NCBI GenBank assembly: GCA_039969355.1
Contig: JBDVOA010000029.1
Location: forward strand, 62,001 to 126,000
DNA: 64,000 nt
Source: JL08 sp039969355
GTDB taxonomy: Bacteria; Pseudomonadota; Alphaproteobacteria; Rhodobacterales; Rhodobacteraceae
Reading direction: 5' to 3'
In this document: positions 9,145 through 17,275 of the stretch, piece by piece
Position numbering within the stretch: position 1 is the stretch's first letter
Layout of the letters: every line of letters begins with the position of its first letter
Position numbers and translations under genes: made by a program
The notes under the pieces: model-generated
What the model saw: the letters and a program-made list of their open reading frames with translations, nothing else
Told to the model about the DNA's origin: nothing
Databases searched by the model: none

Positions 9145-9426
9145 ATGGCAAAGCCCATCACGCTAACTTCGCCTCAACCAACCAGTTTCCATCAACGCAA
9201 GGAAGCTGCGTTGCACGACGCAGCCGAAAAACTGGAAGCGGCCTTTCTGGCTGAAATGCTCAAGTCCGCTGGTGTGGGCGATTCGCGAAACGAATTTGGT
9301 GGCGGTGCTGGGGAAGATCAGTTCGCTTCTTTCTTGCGCCAAGCTCAGGCCGAAAGGATGGTTGAAGCCGGCGGGATCGGATTGGCGGAATCGTTATTCG
9401 AAGCACTAAAGGAGCAGTCAAAATGA
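9145..9426 (+). CDS. Rod-binding protein, FlgJ N-domain-like
   Basis: A 93-residue protein matching only the rod-binding half of FlgJ: AAEKLEAAFLAEMLKSAG near residues 27-44, then an acidic glycine-rich linker and FASFLRQAQAERMVEAGGIGLAESLFEAL. There is no muramidase domain, which is the common alphaproteobacterial arrangement. It would act in the periplasm as a rod-assembly scaffold. The start has a GAGGT ribosome site 5 bases away. It overlaps the next gene by 4 bases (ATGA). A lytic transglycosylase encoded at 24100 could supply the missing wall-cutting activity. Confidence 0.78.
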   Translation: MAKPITLTSPQPTSFHQRKEAALHDAAEKLEAAFLAEMLKSAGVGDSRNEFGGGAGEDQFASFLRQAQAERMVEAGGIGLAESLFEALKEQSK

Positions 9427-9782
9427 CCCAAGTTACGTTTGAAGATATACTAGAATCGCTAGACGAGCTGCTTGAGCAAGAACGCATAGCCCTGATTAAC
9501 GGAGAAATAGATCAAATCGGCGACTTCCTTATCCGCAAAGAAGAACTCGTAAACCAGCTGAATGCAACCGACATCACAAAACCCGATGAAATGGGCTTCC
9601 TACAAGGCAAAGTCACCCGCAATCAAGTCCTTCTCGACAACGCGCTCGAAGGAATACGGACAGTCGCACGGCGCTTGTCTACGCTTCGAAGTATCCGCAA
9701 GTCATTAGATACTTATGATGCCAATGGAAATAAGAAAAAAATCTCTGCTTCAATCGCATCTTCGGTAGAAAAACGGGCGTAG
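9423..9782 (+). CDS. FlgN-like flagellar export chaperone (probable)
   Basis: A 119-residue, largely helical protein. The N-terminal helix (FEDILESLDELLEQERIALINGEID) and the following RKEELVNQLNA stretch resemble FlgN, which chaperones hook-filament junction proteins in the cytoplasm. Translationally coupled to the rod-binding gene. The C-terminal part has a basic stretch (RRLSTLRSIRKSLDTYD). FlgN proteins are poorly conserved, so the call rests on helical pattern, size and position. flgK and flgL, whose products it would bind, are not in this window. Confidence 0.6.
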   Translation: MTQVTFEDILESLDELLEQERIALINGEIDQIGDFLIRKEELVNQLNATDITKPDEMGFLQGKVTRNQVLLDNALEGIRTVARRLSTLRSIRKSLDTYDANGNKKKISASIASSVEKRA

Positions 9783-9824
9783 CCGTCGGGTTGATTCAAA
9801 TCCCAAATAACTGAAACTGACATT

Positions 9825-9839
9825 TTAAGACTCCATTAG
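9825..9839 (+). promoter_or_regulatory. CtrA-like box upstream of flagellin
   Basis: TTAA-N7-TTAG, one mismatch to the CtrA consensus TTAA-N7-TTAA, 153 bp before the flagellin ATG. The 209-bp region between the FlgN-like gene and fliC has no gene and is expected to hold the flagellin promoter. Confidence 0.5.
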
Positions 9840-9954
9840 GCCGCATCTGGCAATTCTGCCCGTGCATCCGACATCGGGTGGCGCATCATCGGGGTATCCG
9901 CTGATTGCACGCGTCAGAATGACAATTAGGCCGTCCAAACGGGCGGAAATCCAG

Positions 9955-9972
9955 TTGGCGCAAAAGCGCCAA
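9955..9972 (+). promoter_or_regulatory. Hairpin in flagellin 5' leader
   Basis: TTGGCGC-AAAA-GCGCCAA, a perfect 7-bp stem with a 4-base loop. It ends a few bases before the AGAGGAAA ribosome site and 20 bases before the ATG. In Caulobacter, FlbT binds the leader of flagellin mRNA; flbT lies 1.6 kb downstream here, so this hairpin is a candidate control element. Confidence 0.55.
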
Positions 9973-9991
9973 AATCTAGAGGAAATGCAAA

Positions 9992-11188
9992 ATGTCAAGC
10001 ATTCTGACCAACACCAGCGCAATGGTGGCGCTTCAAACTCTTAAATCCATCAACTCTAATCTTGGCCAGGTTCAGAGCGAGATTTCGACAGGTAAATCAA
10101 TCGCCAGCGCGAAAGACAACTCTGCAGTATGGGCAATCTCAAAAGTTATGGATTCAGATGTACAAGGCTTCAAGGCCATCTCTGACAGCCTTTCATTGGG
10201 TGAAGCATCCGTATCGGTTGCGCGTAACGCCGCCGAATCCATCACGGACCTTCTGACGCAGATGAAGGGCAAAATCGTGGCCGCACAGGAAGACAATGTT
10301 GATCGCACGAAGATCAATGATGATGTAACCGCACTTAAGGATCAGATTGCTTCTGTCGTATCTGCCGCTCAGTTCAATGGTTTGAACTTGGTGGACGGTG
10401 CCACGGCATCGGCAGACATTCTGGCGTCGCTGGATCGGGCGGCTAATGGCAGCGTAACCGCGTCGTCAATCACCGTCGCAGGTCAGGATCTGTCAGCCGG
10501 AGGATATGTCGCTGCGGCTGCGTTTACAGGTTCGACGGGTGCTGCAACTGCCGGTGATGCCCTTGGGTTTTCACTGGCTGCCGCCGGCGCTGGCACAGTT
10601 ACGATTACTGATCCCACGTATTCGGCAGGCGATAAAATCTCCTTGAGGGTCGGGGACAGCGACGTATCCTACACTATATCAGCAGCTGATATCGCATCAT
10701 CGTCAACTGAAGATATAATTGCTGTTGGTTTGAAAACTGCAATTGAGGCCACAGGGGAAACGTTAACTGTAGACTACGACATCGCTAACCCAGGGGATCT
10801 AGTGATCACGAACACGGGTACAGATTCATTGAACGTCACTGGCCAGTTCACCAACGCTGGTGCCGGTGGTCTTGGATCGTTGTCTGGCCTTGATGTGTCT
10901 ACCGCTGTAGGAGCAACAGCAGCGCTGGGATCGATCGAGACCTTGATCGATACAGCGATTGATGCAGCTGCGGCCTTTGGTTCTTCGGAGGGTCGGATTT
11001 CGACGCAGGCCGATTTCATCTCGAACCTGACCGACTCACTCAAAGCTGGTATTGGCGCAATGGTAGACGCCAACATGGAAGAGGCTTCTGCGCGACTTCA
11101 AGCTTTGCAGACCCAGCAACAGTTGGGTGTACAATCCCTGTCAATCGCAAATCAGGCGCCACAGACACTTCTGTCGCTGTTCCGGTAA
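9992..11188 (+). CDS. fliC: Flagellin
   Basis: A 398-residue filament subunit. The conserved N-terminal D0/D1 helices begin MSSILTNTSAMVALQTL and contain ISTGKSIASAKDNSA, with INDDVTALKDQIASVV and FNGLNLVDG near residue 110-135. The variable middle (about 140-300) is rich in A, G, T and S. The C-terminal helices contain RISTQADFISNLTDSL and end QAPQTLLSLFR. It is the only flagellin in the window. An AGAGGAAA ribosome site precedes the ATG. Monocistronic transcription is suggested by the hairpin just after the stop. Confidence 0.96.
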   Translation: MSSILTNTSAMVALQTLKSINSNLGQVQSEISTGKSIASAKDNSAVWAISKVMDSDVQGFKAISDSLSLGEASVSVARNAAESITDLLTQMKGKIVAAQEDNVDRTKINDDVTALKDQIASVVSAAQFNGLNLVDGATASADILASLDRAANGSVTASSITVAGQDLSAGGYVAAAAFTGSTGAATAGDALGFSLAAAGAGTVTITDPTYSAGDKISLRVGDSDVSYTISAADIASSSTEDIIAVGLKTAIEATGETLTVDYDIANPGDLVITNTGTDSLNVTGQFTNAGAGGLGSLSGLDVSTAVGATAALGSIETLIDTAIDAAAAFGSSEGRISTQADFISNLTDSLKAGIGAMVDANMEEASARLQALQTQQQLGVQSLSIANQAPQTLLSLFR

Positions 11189-11198
11189 ATCAAAATCC

Positions 11199-11227
11199 TA
11201 TCTGGGCGCAGCAATCGCGCCCAGATA
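11199..11227 (+). terminator. Strong hairpin after flagellin gene
   Basis: TATCTGGGCGC-N7-GCGCCCAGATA, a perfect 11-bp stem, 10 bases after the fliC stop. No T-run follows, so it may be a Rho-independent terminator of weak type, an attenuator letting some transcription into flaF-flbT, or a 3' mRNA-stabilising structure. Confidence 0.65.
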
Positions 11228-11265
11228 ACTCCCGGCACATTCCTGACTGAGCGAAAGGTCTACTC

Positions 11266-11643
11266 GTGAACGCAATATCAATGGCACAGCGCGCCTATGC
11301 TCCAAATTCCACGTCGATCCGCACGCCTCGGGGCACTGAATATGAAATTGTTGCGCGCATTACGCATAAGCTCAAGGCCGCTGCCGAAAACCTTCCCGCA
11401 GACTTTCCGAACTTGGCAATGGCTTTACATGAAAATAGAAGCTTATGGACAGTCTTGGCGGCTGACGTGGCTGATCAGAAAAATGAGTTACCAAAAGATC
11501 TCAGAGCACGCATATTTTACCTTGCTGAATTTACAAACCATCACACGAGCAAAGTCCTGGCAAATGAGGCCAATATTGCGCCATTGCTCGAAATCAATAC
11601 AGCAATCTTGCGCGGCCTTAAACAAGGGAGTGTGACGTCATGA
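11266..11643 (+). CDS. flaF: Flagellar biosynthesis regulator FlaF
   Basis: A 125-residue protein starting at a GTG (MNAISMAQRAYAP), supported by AAAGG 7 bases upstream and by the family's usual start pattern; the internal ATG at 11281 would cut off the conserved MAQRAY lead. The region EYEIVARITHKLKAAAENLP and the FNALHENRSLW-like stretch (here MALHENRSLWTVLAADVAD) mark the family. In Caulobacter FlaF is needed for flagellin secretion or stability and opposes FlbT. Its stop overlaps flbT by 4 bases. Confidence 0.9.
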   Translation: MNAISMAQRAYAPNSTSIRTPRGTEYEIVARITHKLKAAAENLPADFPNLAMALHENRSLWTVLAADVADQKNELPKDLRARIFYLAEFTNHHTSKVLANEANIAPLLEINTAILRGLKQGSVTS

Positions 11644-12044
11644 CCGGACTTGTTTTGAAACTGGGGCCTCGCGAACGGGTGCTAGTAAATGGTGCTGTGA
11701 TCGAAAATGGTGACCGCCGTAATCGGCTCGCCATTATGTCCCCTGACGCGAACATTCTTCGTCTACGTGATGCTATCCACCCGGAAGACGCTAAAACACC
11801 GGTACGCCGTGTTTGTTATGCGGCCCAATTGGTCTTGACGGGCGATTCTGAACCGGAGGAAGCCCGACTCCCATTATTGCGCCGCATAGAAGAGTTGAGC
11901 CAAGTGTTTACAGACCCAGACAGCCGCGGTCACTTGGCTGACGCGACCTGCGCCCTGGTCGAGAACAGACACTATCAGTGTCTCAAGGCGCTGCGCGCAT
12001 TGTTACCACGTGAAGAACGATTACTGGCAGTAGGATCACAATGA
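11640..12044 (+). CDS. flbT: Flagellin translation repressor FlbT
   Basis: A 134-residue RNA-binding regulator beginning MTGLVLKLGPRERVLVNGAV, with IENGDRRNRLAI near residues 20-32, both hallmark FlbT stretches, and a helical C-terminal half. In Caulobacter FlbT binds the flagellin mRNA leader and promotes its decay until the hook is complete. Coupled by ATGA overlaps with flaF before and the DUF1217 gene after. A leader hairpin before fliC is a candidate target. Confidence 0.93.
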   Translation: MTGLVLKLGPRERVLVNGAVIENGDRRNRLAIMSPDANILRLRDAIHPEDAKTPVRRVCYAAQLVLTGDSEPEEARLPLLRRIEELSQVFTDPDSRGHLADATCALVENRHYQCLKALRALLPREERLLAVGSQ

Positions 12045-12844
12045 CCTTTCAGCCCGTCGTTCCGGCCTCGGGGATGGCTGGATGGCGATTTCTCGAACGG
12101 ACCTATGAGGCTCAATTCTCAGCGTTCAATGCAGCACCGGAAATAACTCGGGATACCGAGTACTTTTCAGCCAATATCGCGGATGTAGACTCTGCAGAAG
12201 ACTTGGTCTCTGACAGGCGTTTGTTGCGTGTGGCTCTTGGGGCATTCGGATTGGAGAATGATATCGACAATCGGTTTTTCATCAAAAAGATCCTGGAAGA
12301 CGGAACCTTGAATGACGATGCCCTGGCCAACCGACTGTCTGATACTAGATATCAGGAATTCTCTGCTGCATTTGGATTCGGTTCCTTTGAAATAAGCCAG
12401 GTCAAGTTTTCAGATTTCGCGCCCAAGATTATAGATCGCTATCGTCAACAAGAATTCGAAATCGCTGTCGGACAGCAAAGTGATGCGATGCGCATTGCGC
12501 TTTTTGCTCAACGAGAACTTGCAAAGGTCGCGGAATCAGACATGAACGAAGACGCCAAGTGGTTTACCATTATGGGACAGCCTCCCCTTCGGTCGTTGTT
12601 CGAAACAACTTTCAATCTACCTTTAAGCTTTGGTCAGATCGATATCGACCAACAGCTTTCGATACTCAAAGACCGCGCCAGTGACCAGTTTGGAAGTGGC
12701 GAAGTGGCGCAGTTCGCTGCACTGAGTGCACAGGATGAACTGGTCACTCAATACATTGCTCGTTCGCAATTGAGGGAAATCAACAGTACCTCTACCTCAG
12801 GTTCGATTGCATTGACTTTACTTCAATCCGCTGCACGTCGTTGA
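12041..12844 (+). CDS. DUF1217 family flagellar-associated protein
   Basis: A 267-residue protein recognised as DUF1217, a family found beside alphaproteobacterial flagellar genes. The N-terminal part includes GMAGWRFLERTYEAQFSAF and a middle stretch DNRFFIKKILEDGTLNDDALANRL. No signal peptide or membrane segment is evident. Translationally coupled to flbT. Its molecular role is not established; the coupling to flaF-flbT suggests a part in filament or late-stage assembly. The IS relic starts 78 bp after its stop. Confidence 0.75.
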   Translation: MTFQPVVPASGMAGWRFLERTYEAQFSAFNAAPEITRDTEYFSANIADVDSAEDLVSDRRLLRVALGAFGLENDIDNRFFIKKILEDGTLNDDALANRLSDTRYQEFSAAFGFGSFEISQVKFSDFAPKIIDRYRQQEFEIAVGQQSDAMRIALFAQRELAKVAESDMNEDAKWFTIMGQPPLRSLFETTFNLPLSFGQIDIDQQLSILKDRASDQFGSGEVAQFAALSAQDELVTQYIARSQLREINSTSTSGSIALTLLQSAARR

Positions 12845-12922
12845 TCTCTATTGATGAATTAGCGATGTTGTTCGACGGTGAAATTGAGATACCAAGCCCT
12901 CCCTATTTTGGGTTTGCCCCTA

Positions 12923-13672
12923 GGGGCAGGACCCATTTAATAGCTTGAGGTTCACCGGGCTGCATGTTTGGCGCTCCTATACTGTTGGGGGCATGATGAG
13001 TAATCATTACTGGCTGAGCGACGATCAGATGATACGCCTTTGACCGTATTTCCCGAAGTGTCTAGGCAAGGCATGGGTCGATGATCGGCGTGTTTTGAGC
13101 GGTATTATCTTCATTAACCTCAACGGGTTACGCTGGTGTGATGCGCCAACAACGTACGATCCGCCCAAGACGTTATACAACCACCGGATGCCCTGGAGCG
13201 ATGTGGGGGTGTTCGCGCGGATAATGACGGAGATGGCGGTGGAAGCGCTTATAGCAAAACCATCTCGATCCCCTCTCATTGATTGCGATGCAATCAACTG
13301 CCGGGCAGCGGTCGCCCGATCCGCCTCCTCATGACCGCCGGTCAGGTCAGCGATTACACTGGCGCAATAGCCTTGCTGAGCAGTTTACCCGAGGCTGATT
13401 GGTTGCTCGCCGACCGGGCTATAACGCAGATTAGTTCCGTGGGGCCTTATTAGACAGGGGAACGCGACCATTTATCCTCGGTCACAAGTCACGCAGCAAA
13501 ACTATACGATACGACAAACGCCGCCAGAGGCGGCGCAACCGCATAGAGAGGATGTTTGGGAGGCTCAAAGGTTGGCGACGTGTTGCTACGCGACATGGCT
13601 GCTGCCCCAAGGTCTTCCTCTCGGCAATCGCTCTCGCTGCGATCGTCATGTTTTGGTTCTGTGTCCTGACCC
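12923..13672 (+). mobile_element. IS5-family insertion sequence relic (750 bp)
   Basis: Imperfect terminal inverted repeats match at 11 of 13 bases: GGGGCAGGACCCA at the left end and TGTGTCCTGACCC at the right. The dinucleotide TA flanks both ends (12921-12922 and 13673-13674), as expected for a 2-bp target duplication of the IS427 type. The transposase inside is broken. The element occupies the gap between the convergent DUF1217 and fliI genes. Confidence 0.85.
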
Positions 13673-13698
13673 TAATAACTCAGTCTCATTGCTGAACA
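12993..13698 (+). pseudogene. Degenerate IS5-family transposase
   Basis: The reading starts MMSNHYWLSDDQMIRL and meets TGA at 13041 where the family has an Arg or Gln codon. The same frame continues with FPKCLGKAWVDDRRVLSGIIF and NGLRWCDAP, then drifts off after residue ~85. A second frame gives GRPIRLLMTAGQVSDYTGA and WLLADRA. After a further shift a third frame contains an in-frame TAG (13432-13434), then FGRLKGWRRVATR with the catalytic Glu region. The segment that should carry the first catalytic Asp (D-A-T/H-Y type) is missing. The stop normally found at the right end has changed, so the last frame runs past the IS edge. Clearly non-functional. Confidence 0.88.
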
Positions 13699-13714
13699 GG
13701 ATAGATATCAGATT

Positions 13715-15079
13715 CTAGATGGATTCGATGGCGTGCGTACCAAGAGCCTTAATTCCACTACGCCCGCGCCGCAGGATGACGCCTAGTTTTGCAAAACTGT
13801 CTTCGATATTTTGTCCCTCTGTCTTGGCAAGAAATGCATCCAATTCAGGCCAAAGGCCAATCGCTCGATCAAGTTGCGGGTCGCTGCCGTCGACATAAAG
13901 ACCCGCTTTGATCATCATCGCGTTTTGATCATATGCACCAAGCAAGGTACGCACCTCGGAAATCAGATCGTTTTCTTTTTCGTTTGCGGCTGCAGGCAAA
14001 CTGCGAGAGACAGACCTGAGCAGGTCTATGGCCGGATATCGTCCTCGCTCTGCAATGGCGCGATCCATCACAATGTGACCATCCAAAACGCCCCGCAAAA
14101 TATCAGCAATCGGCTCCTCCATATCCGAGCCCGCAACCAAAACGCTGAACAGCGCCGTTATGTCGCCCTGATCCTCTGATCCCGGACCCGCGCGCTCGCA
14201 AAGCGACATGATCATATGCGCCGTTGAGGGGGGATAGCCACGCAGTACCGGGGCCTCTCCCGCAGCGACCGCAACTTCCCGATGGGCCTCCGCAAACCGC
14301 GTTACAGAATCAGCGAGGAAAAGCACGTTGCGGCCCTGATCCCGGAAATGCTCGGCGACATTCATTGCGGACCATGCGCAGCGACGCCGAATCAATGGTG
14401 ATTGATCGGAGGTTGCCGCGACAATGATTGACCGGGCCATGCCCTCGGGACCTAGAACGTCCTCAATAAAGCTGCGCAGTTCACGTCCCCGTTCCCCAAC
14501 CATGGCAATGACAACTACATCCGACTGCATATGGCGCGCCAGATGACCTAGCAGGCTGGATTTACCCACACCTGAACCTGCAAACAGCCCGACGCGCTGT
14601 CCCCGAACAATCGGCAACAGCGTATTTAAGGCGGCCATACCGGTGTTCATACGCGCGCCCAAACCACGCCGACTGGCTGCGGATGGCGGGGCGGCACGAG
14701 GAGAACGAGCCTGTGTTCCTCGCAACAAGGGGCTGCCATCCAGAGGCAACCCAAACGGGTCTATTACACGTCCAATCCAATTGTCTGACGGCGCTAAATC
14801 GGTGTGTTCCAGCAATGACACACGATCGTTCAACGACACACCATCAGGGCTGGATTCTGCAAGTACGACAACATCTTGCCCGTTGAGTTGGACGATTTCT
14901 CCTCGCAAACACGACATGTTGCGACGCTCCAACCTGATCTGGTCCCCAATTCGTGCAACCATCCCAAGCCCCACGACCTTGACCACGCCGCCGTCGACCC
15001 CAGAGACACGCCCCACCGACCCTACTGCGTTTAATGTTCTAATCTGAGCCGACAAACCGTCCAAGTTCCGCGTGTTCAT
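13715..15079 (-). CDS. fliI: Flagellar export ATPase FliI
   Basis: A 454-residue F1-beta-like ATPase that drives type III flagellar export at the cytoplasmic face. Walker A GSGVGKSS is near residues 168-175; a Walker B-like VLFLADSVTRFAEAHREV follows. The family arrangement of an N-terminal beta-barrel, GVVKVVGLG and DPFGLPLDG is present. The ATG at 15079 is chosen over one four codons upstream because GAGGA lies 5-6 bases before it, overlapping the upstream codon. Transcribed alone and divergent from flgB. Its partner FliH is encoded at 31527. Confidence 0.95.
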   Translation of the reverse strand: MNTRNLDGLSAQIRTLNAVGSVGRVSGVDGGVVKVVGLGMVARIGDQIRLERRNMSCLRGEIVQLNGQDVVVLAESSPDGVSLNDRVSLLEHTDLAPSDNWIGRVIDPFGLPLDGSPLLRGTQARSPRAAPPSAASRRGLGARMNTGMAALNTLLPIVRGQRVGLFAGSGVGKSSLLGHLARHMQSDVVVIAMVGERGRELRSFIEDVLGPEGMARSIIVAATSDQSPLIRRRCAWSAMNVAEHFRDQGRNVLFLADSVTRFAEAHREVAVAAGEAPVLRGYPPSTAHMIMSLCERAGPGSEDQGDITALFSVLVAGSDMEEPIADILRGVLDGHIVMDRAIAERGRYPAIDLLRSVSRSLPAAANEKENDLISEVRTLLGAYDQNAMMIKAGLYVDGSDPQLDRAIGLWPELDAFLAKTEGQNIEDSFAKLGVILRRGRSGIKALGTHAIESI

Positions 15080-15125
15080 GAAATTCCTCATCGATGCGTT
15101 GAAACCGTTTCTAAAGGAATCAGGG

Positions 15126-15140
15126 TTAAGCCTTGATTGA
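15126..15140 (+). promoter_or_regulatory. CtrA-like box between fliI and flgB
   Basis: TTAA-N7-TTGA, one mismatch to TTAA-N7-TTAA, in the 84-bp divergent region between fliI (start 15079) and flgB (start 15164). It is placed to serve either operon. Confidence 0.5.
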
Positions 15141-15163
15141 ATTCGCTCGAGGGAGAAGCCCCG

Positions 15164-15553
15164 ATGTTTGAAAACCTAGAAGTCTTTCGCATGTCCAATG
15201 CGATGGCGAGCCACGCCGGAATACGGCAAGCTGCGGTCGCCCAGAATATTGCCAATGCGGATACGCCTGGCTATCGCGCCCGTGACGTATTGCTTTTTCA
15301 GGATATTTACGAACCTGCTGATTCAGCGATACGGTTGCGTGCTACCCGACCTGGACATCTGAACGCCGGACAGACTGCTGGGTTTGCCACAATTCAGTTT
15401 CGCGAAAACGGGGCGTCATCCCCGAATGAAAACAACGTCTCGCTTGAACTTGAAATGCTTGAGGCTATCGAGGTCAAACGCCAGCACGAGCGCGCAGTGT
15501 CAATTTACAAATCCGCCTTGAACGTTCTGCGTTCAAGCCTTGGCAGAGGGTAG
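15164..15553 (+). CDS. flgB: Flagellar basal-body rod protein FlgB
   Basis: A 129-residue proximal rod subunit. The rod signature VAQNIANADTPGYRARDV is near residues 27-44, and EMLEAIEVKRQHERAVSIYKSAL forms the C-terminal helix. The start is the ATG after GAGGGAGAAG; a longer frame from a TTG at 15137 would include this ribosome site. First gene of the flgB-flgC-fliE-fliQ-flgF-flgG-flgA-flgH operon. Confidence 0.94.
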   Translation: MFENLEVFRMSNAMASHAGIRQAAVAQNIANADTPGYRARDVLLFQDIYEPADSAIRLRATRPGHLNAGQTAGFATIQFRENGASSPNENNVSLELEMLEAIEVKRQHERAVSIYKSALNVLRSSLGRG

Positions 15554-15562
15554 CTCTACATC

Positions 15563-15955
15563 ATGAGTGAATTTTCTAATTCCCTTTCTGTATCTGCGAG
15601 CGGGCTGAAAGCACAGGCGCAACGATTGCGCCATGTTTCCGAGAACATTTCGAACGCGGATACGCCAGGTTACCGGCGAAAATCCATTTCGTTTGAGCAT
15701 GAGTTTGAACCTCATGGGGCAACATCACCGGTGGTGACCGGCAAGGTTAGGTTGGACCGGTCAGAGTTGGAAAAGATTTATGATCCGTCTCATCCTATGG
15801 CCGACACGACAGGGCACTACGACGGCTCCAATGTGAACTTACTGATAGAAATTGCCGACGCCCGCGAAGCACAACGCAGCTACGAAGCAAATCTCAAGAT
15901 GTTCGAACAGGCACGGCAAATGTCATCGAGCCTGATGGAACTACTAAGAAAATAA
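15563..15955 (+). CDS. flgC: Flagellar basal-body rod protein FlgC
   Basis: A 130-residue proximal rod subunit exported through the flagellar apparatus. The N-terminal SASGLKAQAQRLRHVSENIS and the ADTPGYRRKSISF rod motif are near residues 10-45, and the C-terminal helix carries EIADAREAQRSYEANLKMFE. It starts 9 bp after flgB. Confidence 0.94.
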   Translation: MSEFSNSLSVSASGLKAQAQRLRHVSENISNADTPGYRRKSISFEHEFEPHGATSPVVTGKVRLDRSELEKIYDPSHPMADTTGHYDGSNVNLLIEIADAREAQRSYEANLKMFEQARQMSSSLMELLRK

Positions 15956-15976
15956 GACAATAGATGGAGATCCAGA

Positions 15977-16267
15977 ATGGATTTAAGAGCAGTATCTGCC
16001 GTATCGAAATATGCAGCGTCCCGCCCGGCGACTGAACCTGTCGTCGGACAGGGCGGGATGGGCGAGGCCTTCAAAGGTCTCGCCCAAGATTTCGCCACTA
16101 CCCTGCAAAACAGCGAACAATCCTCAAAGGCCGCAATGGTCGGCGATGCTGATCCTCATGCTCTGGTGATGGCCCTGGCACAAACGCAACTGGCTGTTGA
16201 TACAGCTGTCACTGTTCGTAACAAAGTAGTCGAAGCCTATCAGGAAATTCTGAGGATGCCCGTCTGA
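15977..16267 (+). CDS. fliE: Flagellar hook-basal body complex protein FliE
   Basis: A 96-residue protein joining the MS ring to the rod. The FliE pattern is in the C-terminal two thirds: a SSKAAMVGDADPHALVMALAQ stretch (shown in part as GDADPHALVMALAQTQLAVD) and TVRNKVVEAYQEILRMPV at the end. A GATGGAGATCC sequence supplies the ribosome site. One base separates it from fliQ. Confidence 0.92.
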   Translation: MDLRAVSAVSKYAASRPATEPVVGQGGMGEAFKGLAQDFATTLQNSEQSSKAAMVGDADPHALVMALAQTQLAVDTAVTVRNKVVEAYQEILRMPV

Positions 16268-16268
16268 T

Positions 16269-16538
16269 ATGCTGACGGAGATCATCTTTTTTGACACCTT
16301 GCGACAGGGGCTATGGGTCGCCGTAATCGTATCCATCCCGATCCTGAGCGTGGCACTGCTCGCCGGGGTCACAGTTGGGCTTTTTCAGGCACTCACTTCG
16401 ATTCAGGAAATGACGCTCACGTTTGTACCAAAATTGGCCGCAATCGTGATCGTCTTCTGGGTGTCAATGGGATTCATGACCCAGACACTGGTGTCGTTTT
16501 TTCAAGATCAGATCATACCGCTAATCGTTGGGGGCTAG
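16269..16538 (+). CDS. fliQ: Flagellar export apparatus protein FliQ
   Basis: An 89-residue membrane protein of the export gate with two hydrophobic hairpin helices (about residues 15-40 and 50-75). The conserved GLFQALTSIQEMTLTFVPKL loop lies between them. Placed between fliE and flgF, away from fliP (32412) and fliR (21239), as in other roseobacter-type clusters. Confidence 0.94.
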   Translation: MLTEIIFFDTLRQGLWVAVIVSIPILSVALLAGVTVGLFQALTSIQEMTLTFVPKLAAIVIVFWVSMGFMTQTLVSFFQDQIIPLIVGG

Positions 16539-16540
16539 CT

Positions 16541-17254
16541 ATGGAAAACTCTACCTACACCACCCTTACTCGTCAGACCGGCCTCGTTCGCGAAATGCAG
16601 GTCGTTGCAAACAACATTGCCAATGCGGCCACGACCGGCTACCGCCAGGAAGGGTTAGTTTTTTCTGAGTATGTTCAAGAGCTTAATGATGACTCGTCTT
16701 TGTCGATGGCCACGGCCCGGGTGCGCAACACGTCAATGTTGCAAGGTGCGCTCACCCAAACCGAAAGCACATTTGATTTTGGGATTGAGGGGCCTGGTTT
16801 CTTCCTGGTCGATACCCCCTCTGGCGAGCGTCTGACCAGATCCGGAAACTTTTCCCCGAATGCTGACGGCGACTTAGTTACCAATGACGGGTACCGAGTG
16901 TTGGATGGCGGGGGCGCACCAGTTTTCATTCCGCCCGGAGCCTCTGACTTAAGTGTTGCTGTCGATGGCACCATCAGTACGGATGGGCAGGCTGTTGGCC
17001 AGATTGGTCTGTTCGTCCCAACGGATCCAAACTCGCTGAACCGCGAGGATGGAGTGATGTTTCAGACCGATAGCGGTATCGACCCTGCAGACAACGCGCG
17101 CATCGTTCAGGGATTTCTCGAAGACTCGAACGTCGATCCGATTTCGCAAATCGCGCGTATGATCGAAGTGCAGCGCGCCTATGAGATGGGCCAGAGTTTC
17201 CTGCAGAGCGAAGATGAACGTATCCGCACTGCTCTGAGTGCAATGACCAAGTAA
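16541..17254 (+). CDS. flgF: Flagellar rod protein FlgF
   Basis: A 237-residue rod subunit. The rod N-terminal motif VANNIANAATTGYRQEG is near residues 23-39, and the flgE/F/G middle pattern FGIEGPGFFLVDTPSGERLT is followed by TRSGNF. The C terminus has IARMIEVQRAYEMGQSFLQ. The open frame extends upstream through fliQ, but the ATG 2 bp after fliQ gives the standard family start MENSTYTTLTRQ. Confidence 0.93.
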   Translation: MENSTYTTLTRQTGLVREMQVVANNIANAATTGYRQEGLVFSEYVQELNDDSSLSMATARVRNTSMLQGALTQTESTFDFGIEGPGFFLVDTPSGERLTRSGNFSPNADGDLVTNDGYRVLDGGGAPVFIPPGASDLSVAVDGTISTDGQAVGQIGLFVPTDPNSLNREDGVMFQTDSGIDPADNARIVQGFLEDSNVDPISQIARMIEVQRAYEMGQSFLQSEDERIRTALSAMTK

Positions 17255-17275
17255 CCCAAACCGAAGGAGACGCCC

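Noticed and set aside
9847..9862. TGGCA...TGC near the flagellin leader as a sigma-54 promoter
   Set aside because: The GG-to-GC distance is 7, not the 10 bases needed for the -24/-12 elements.
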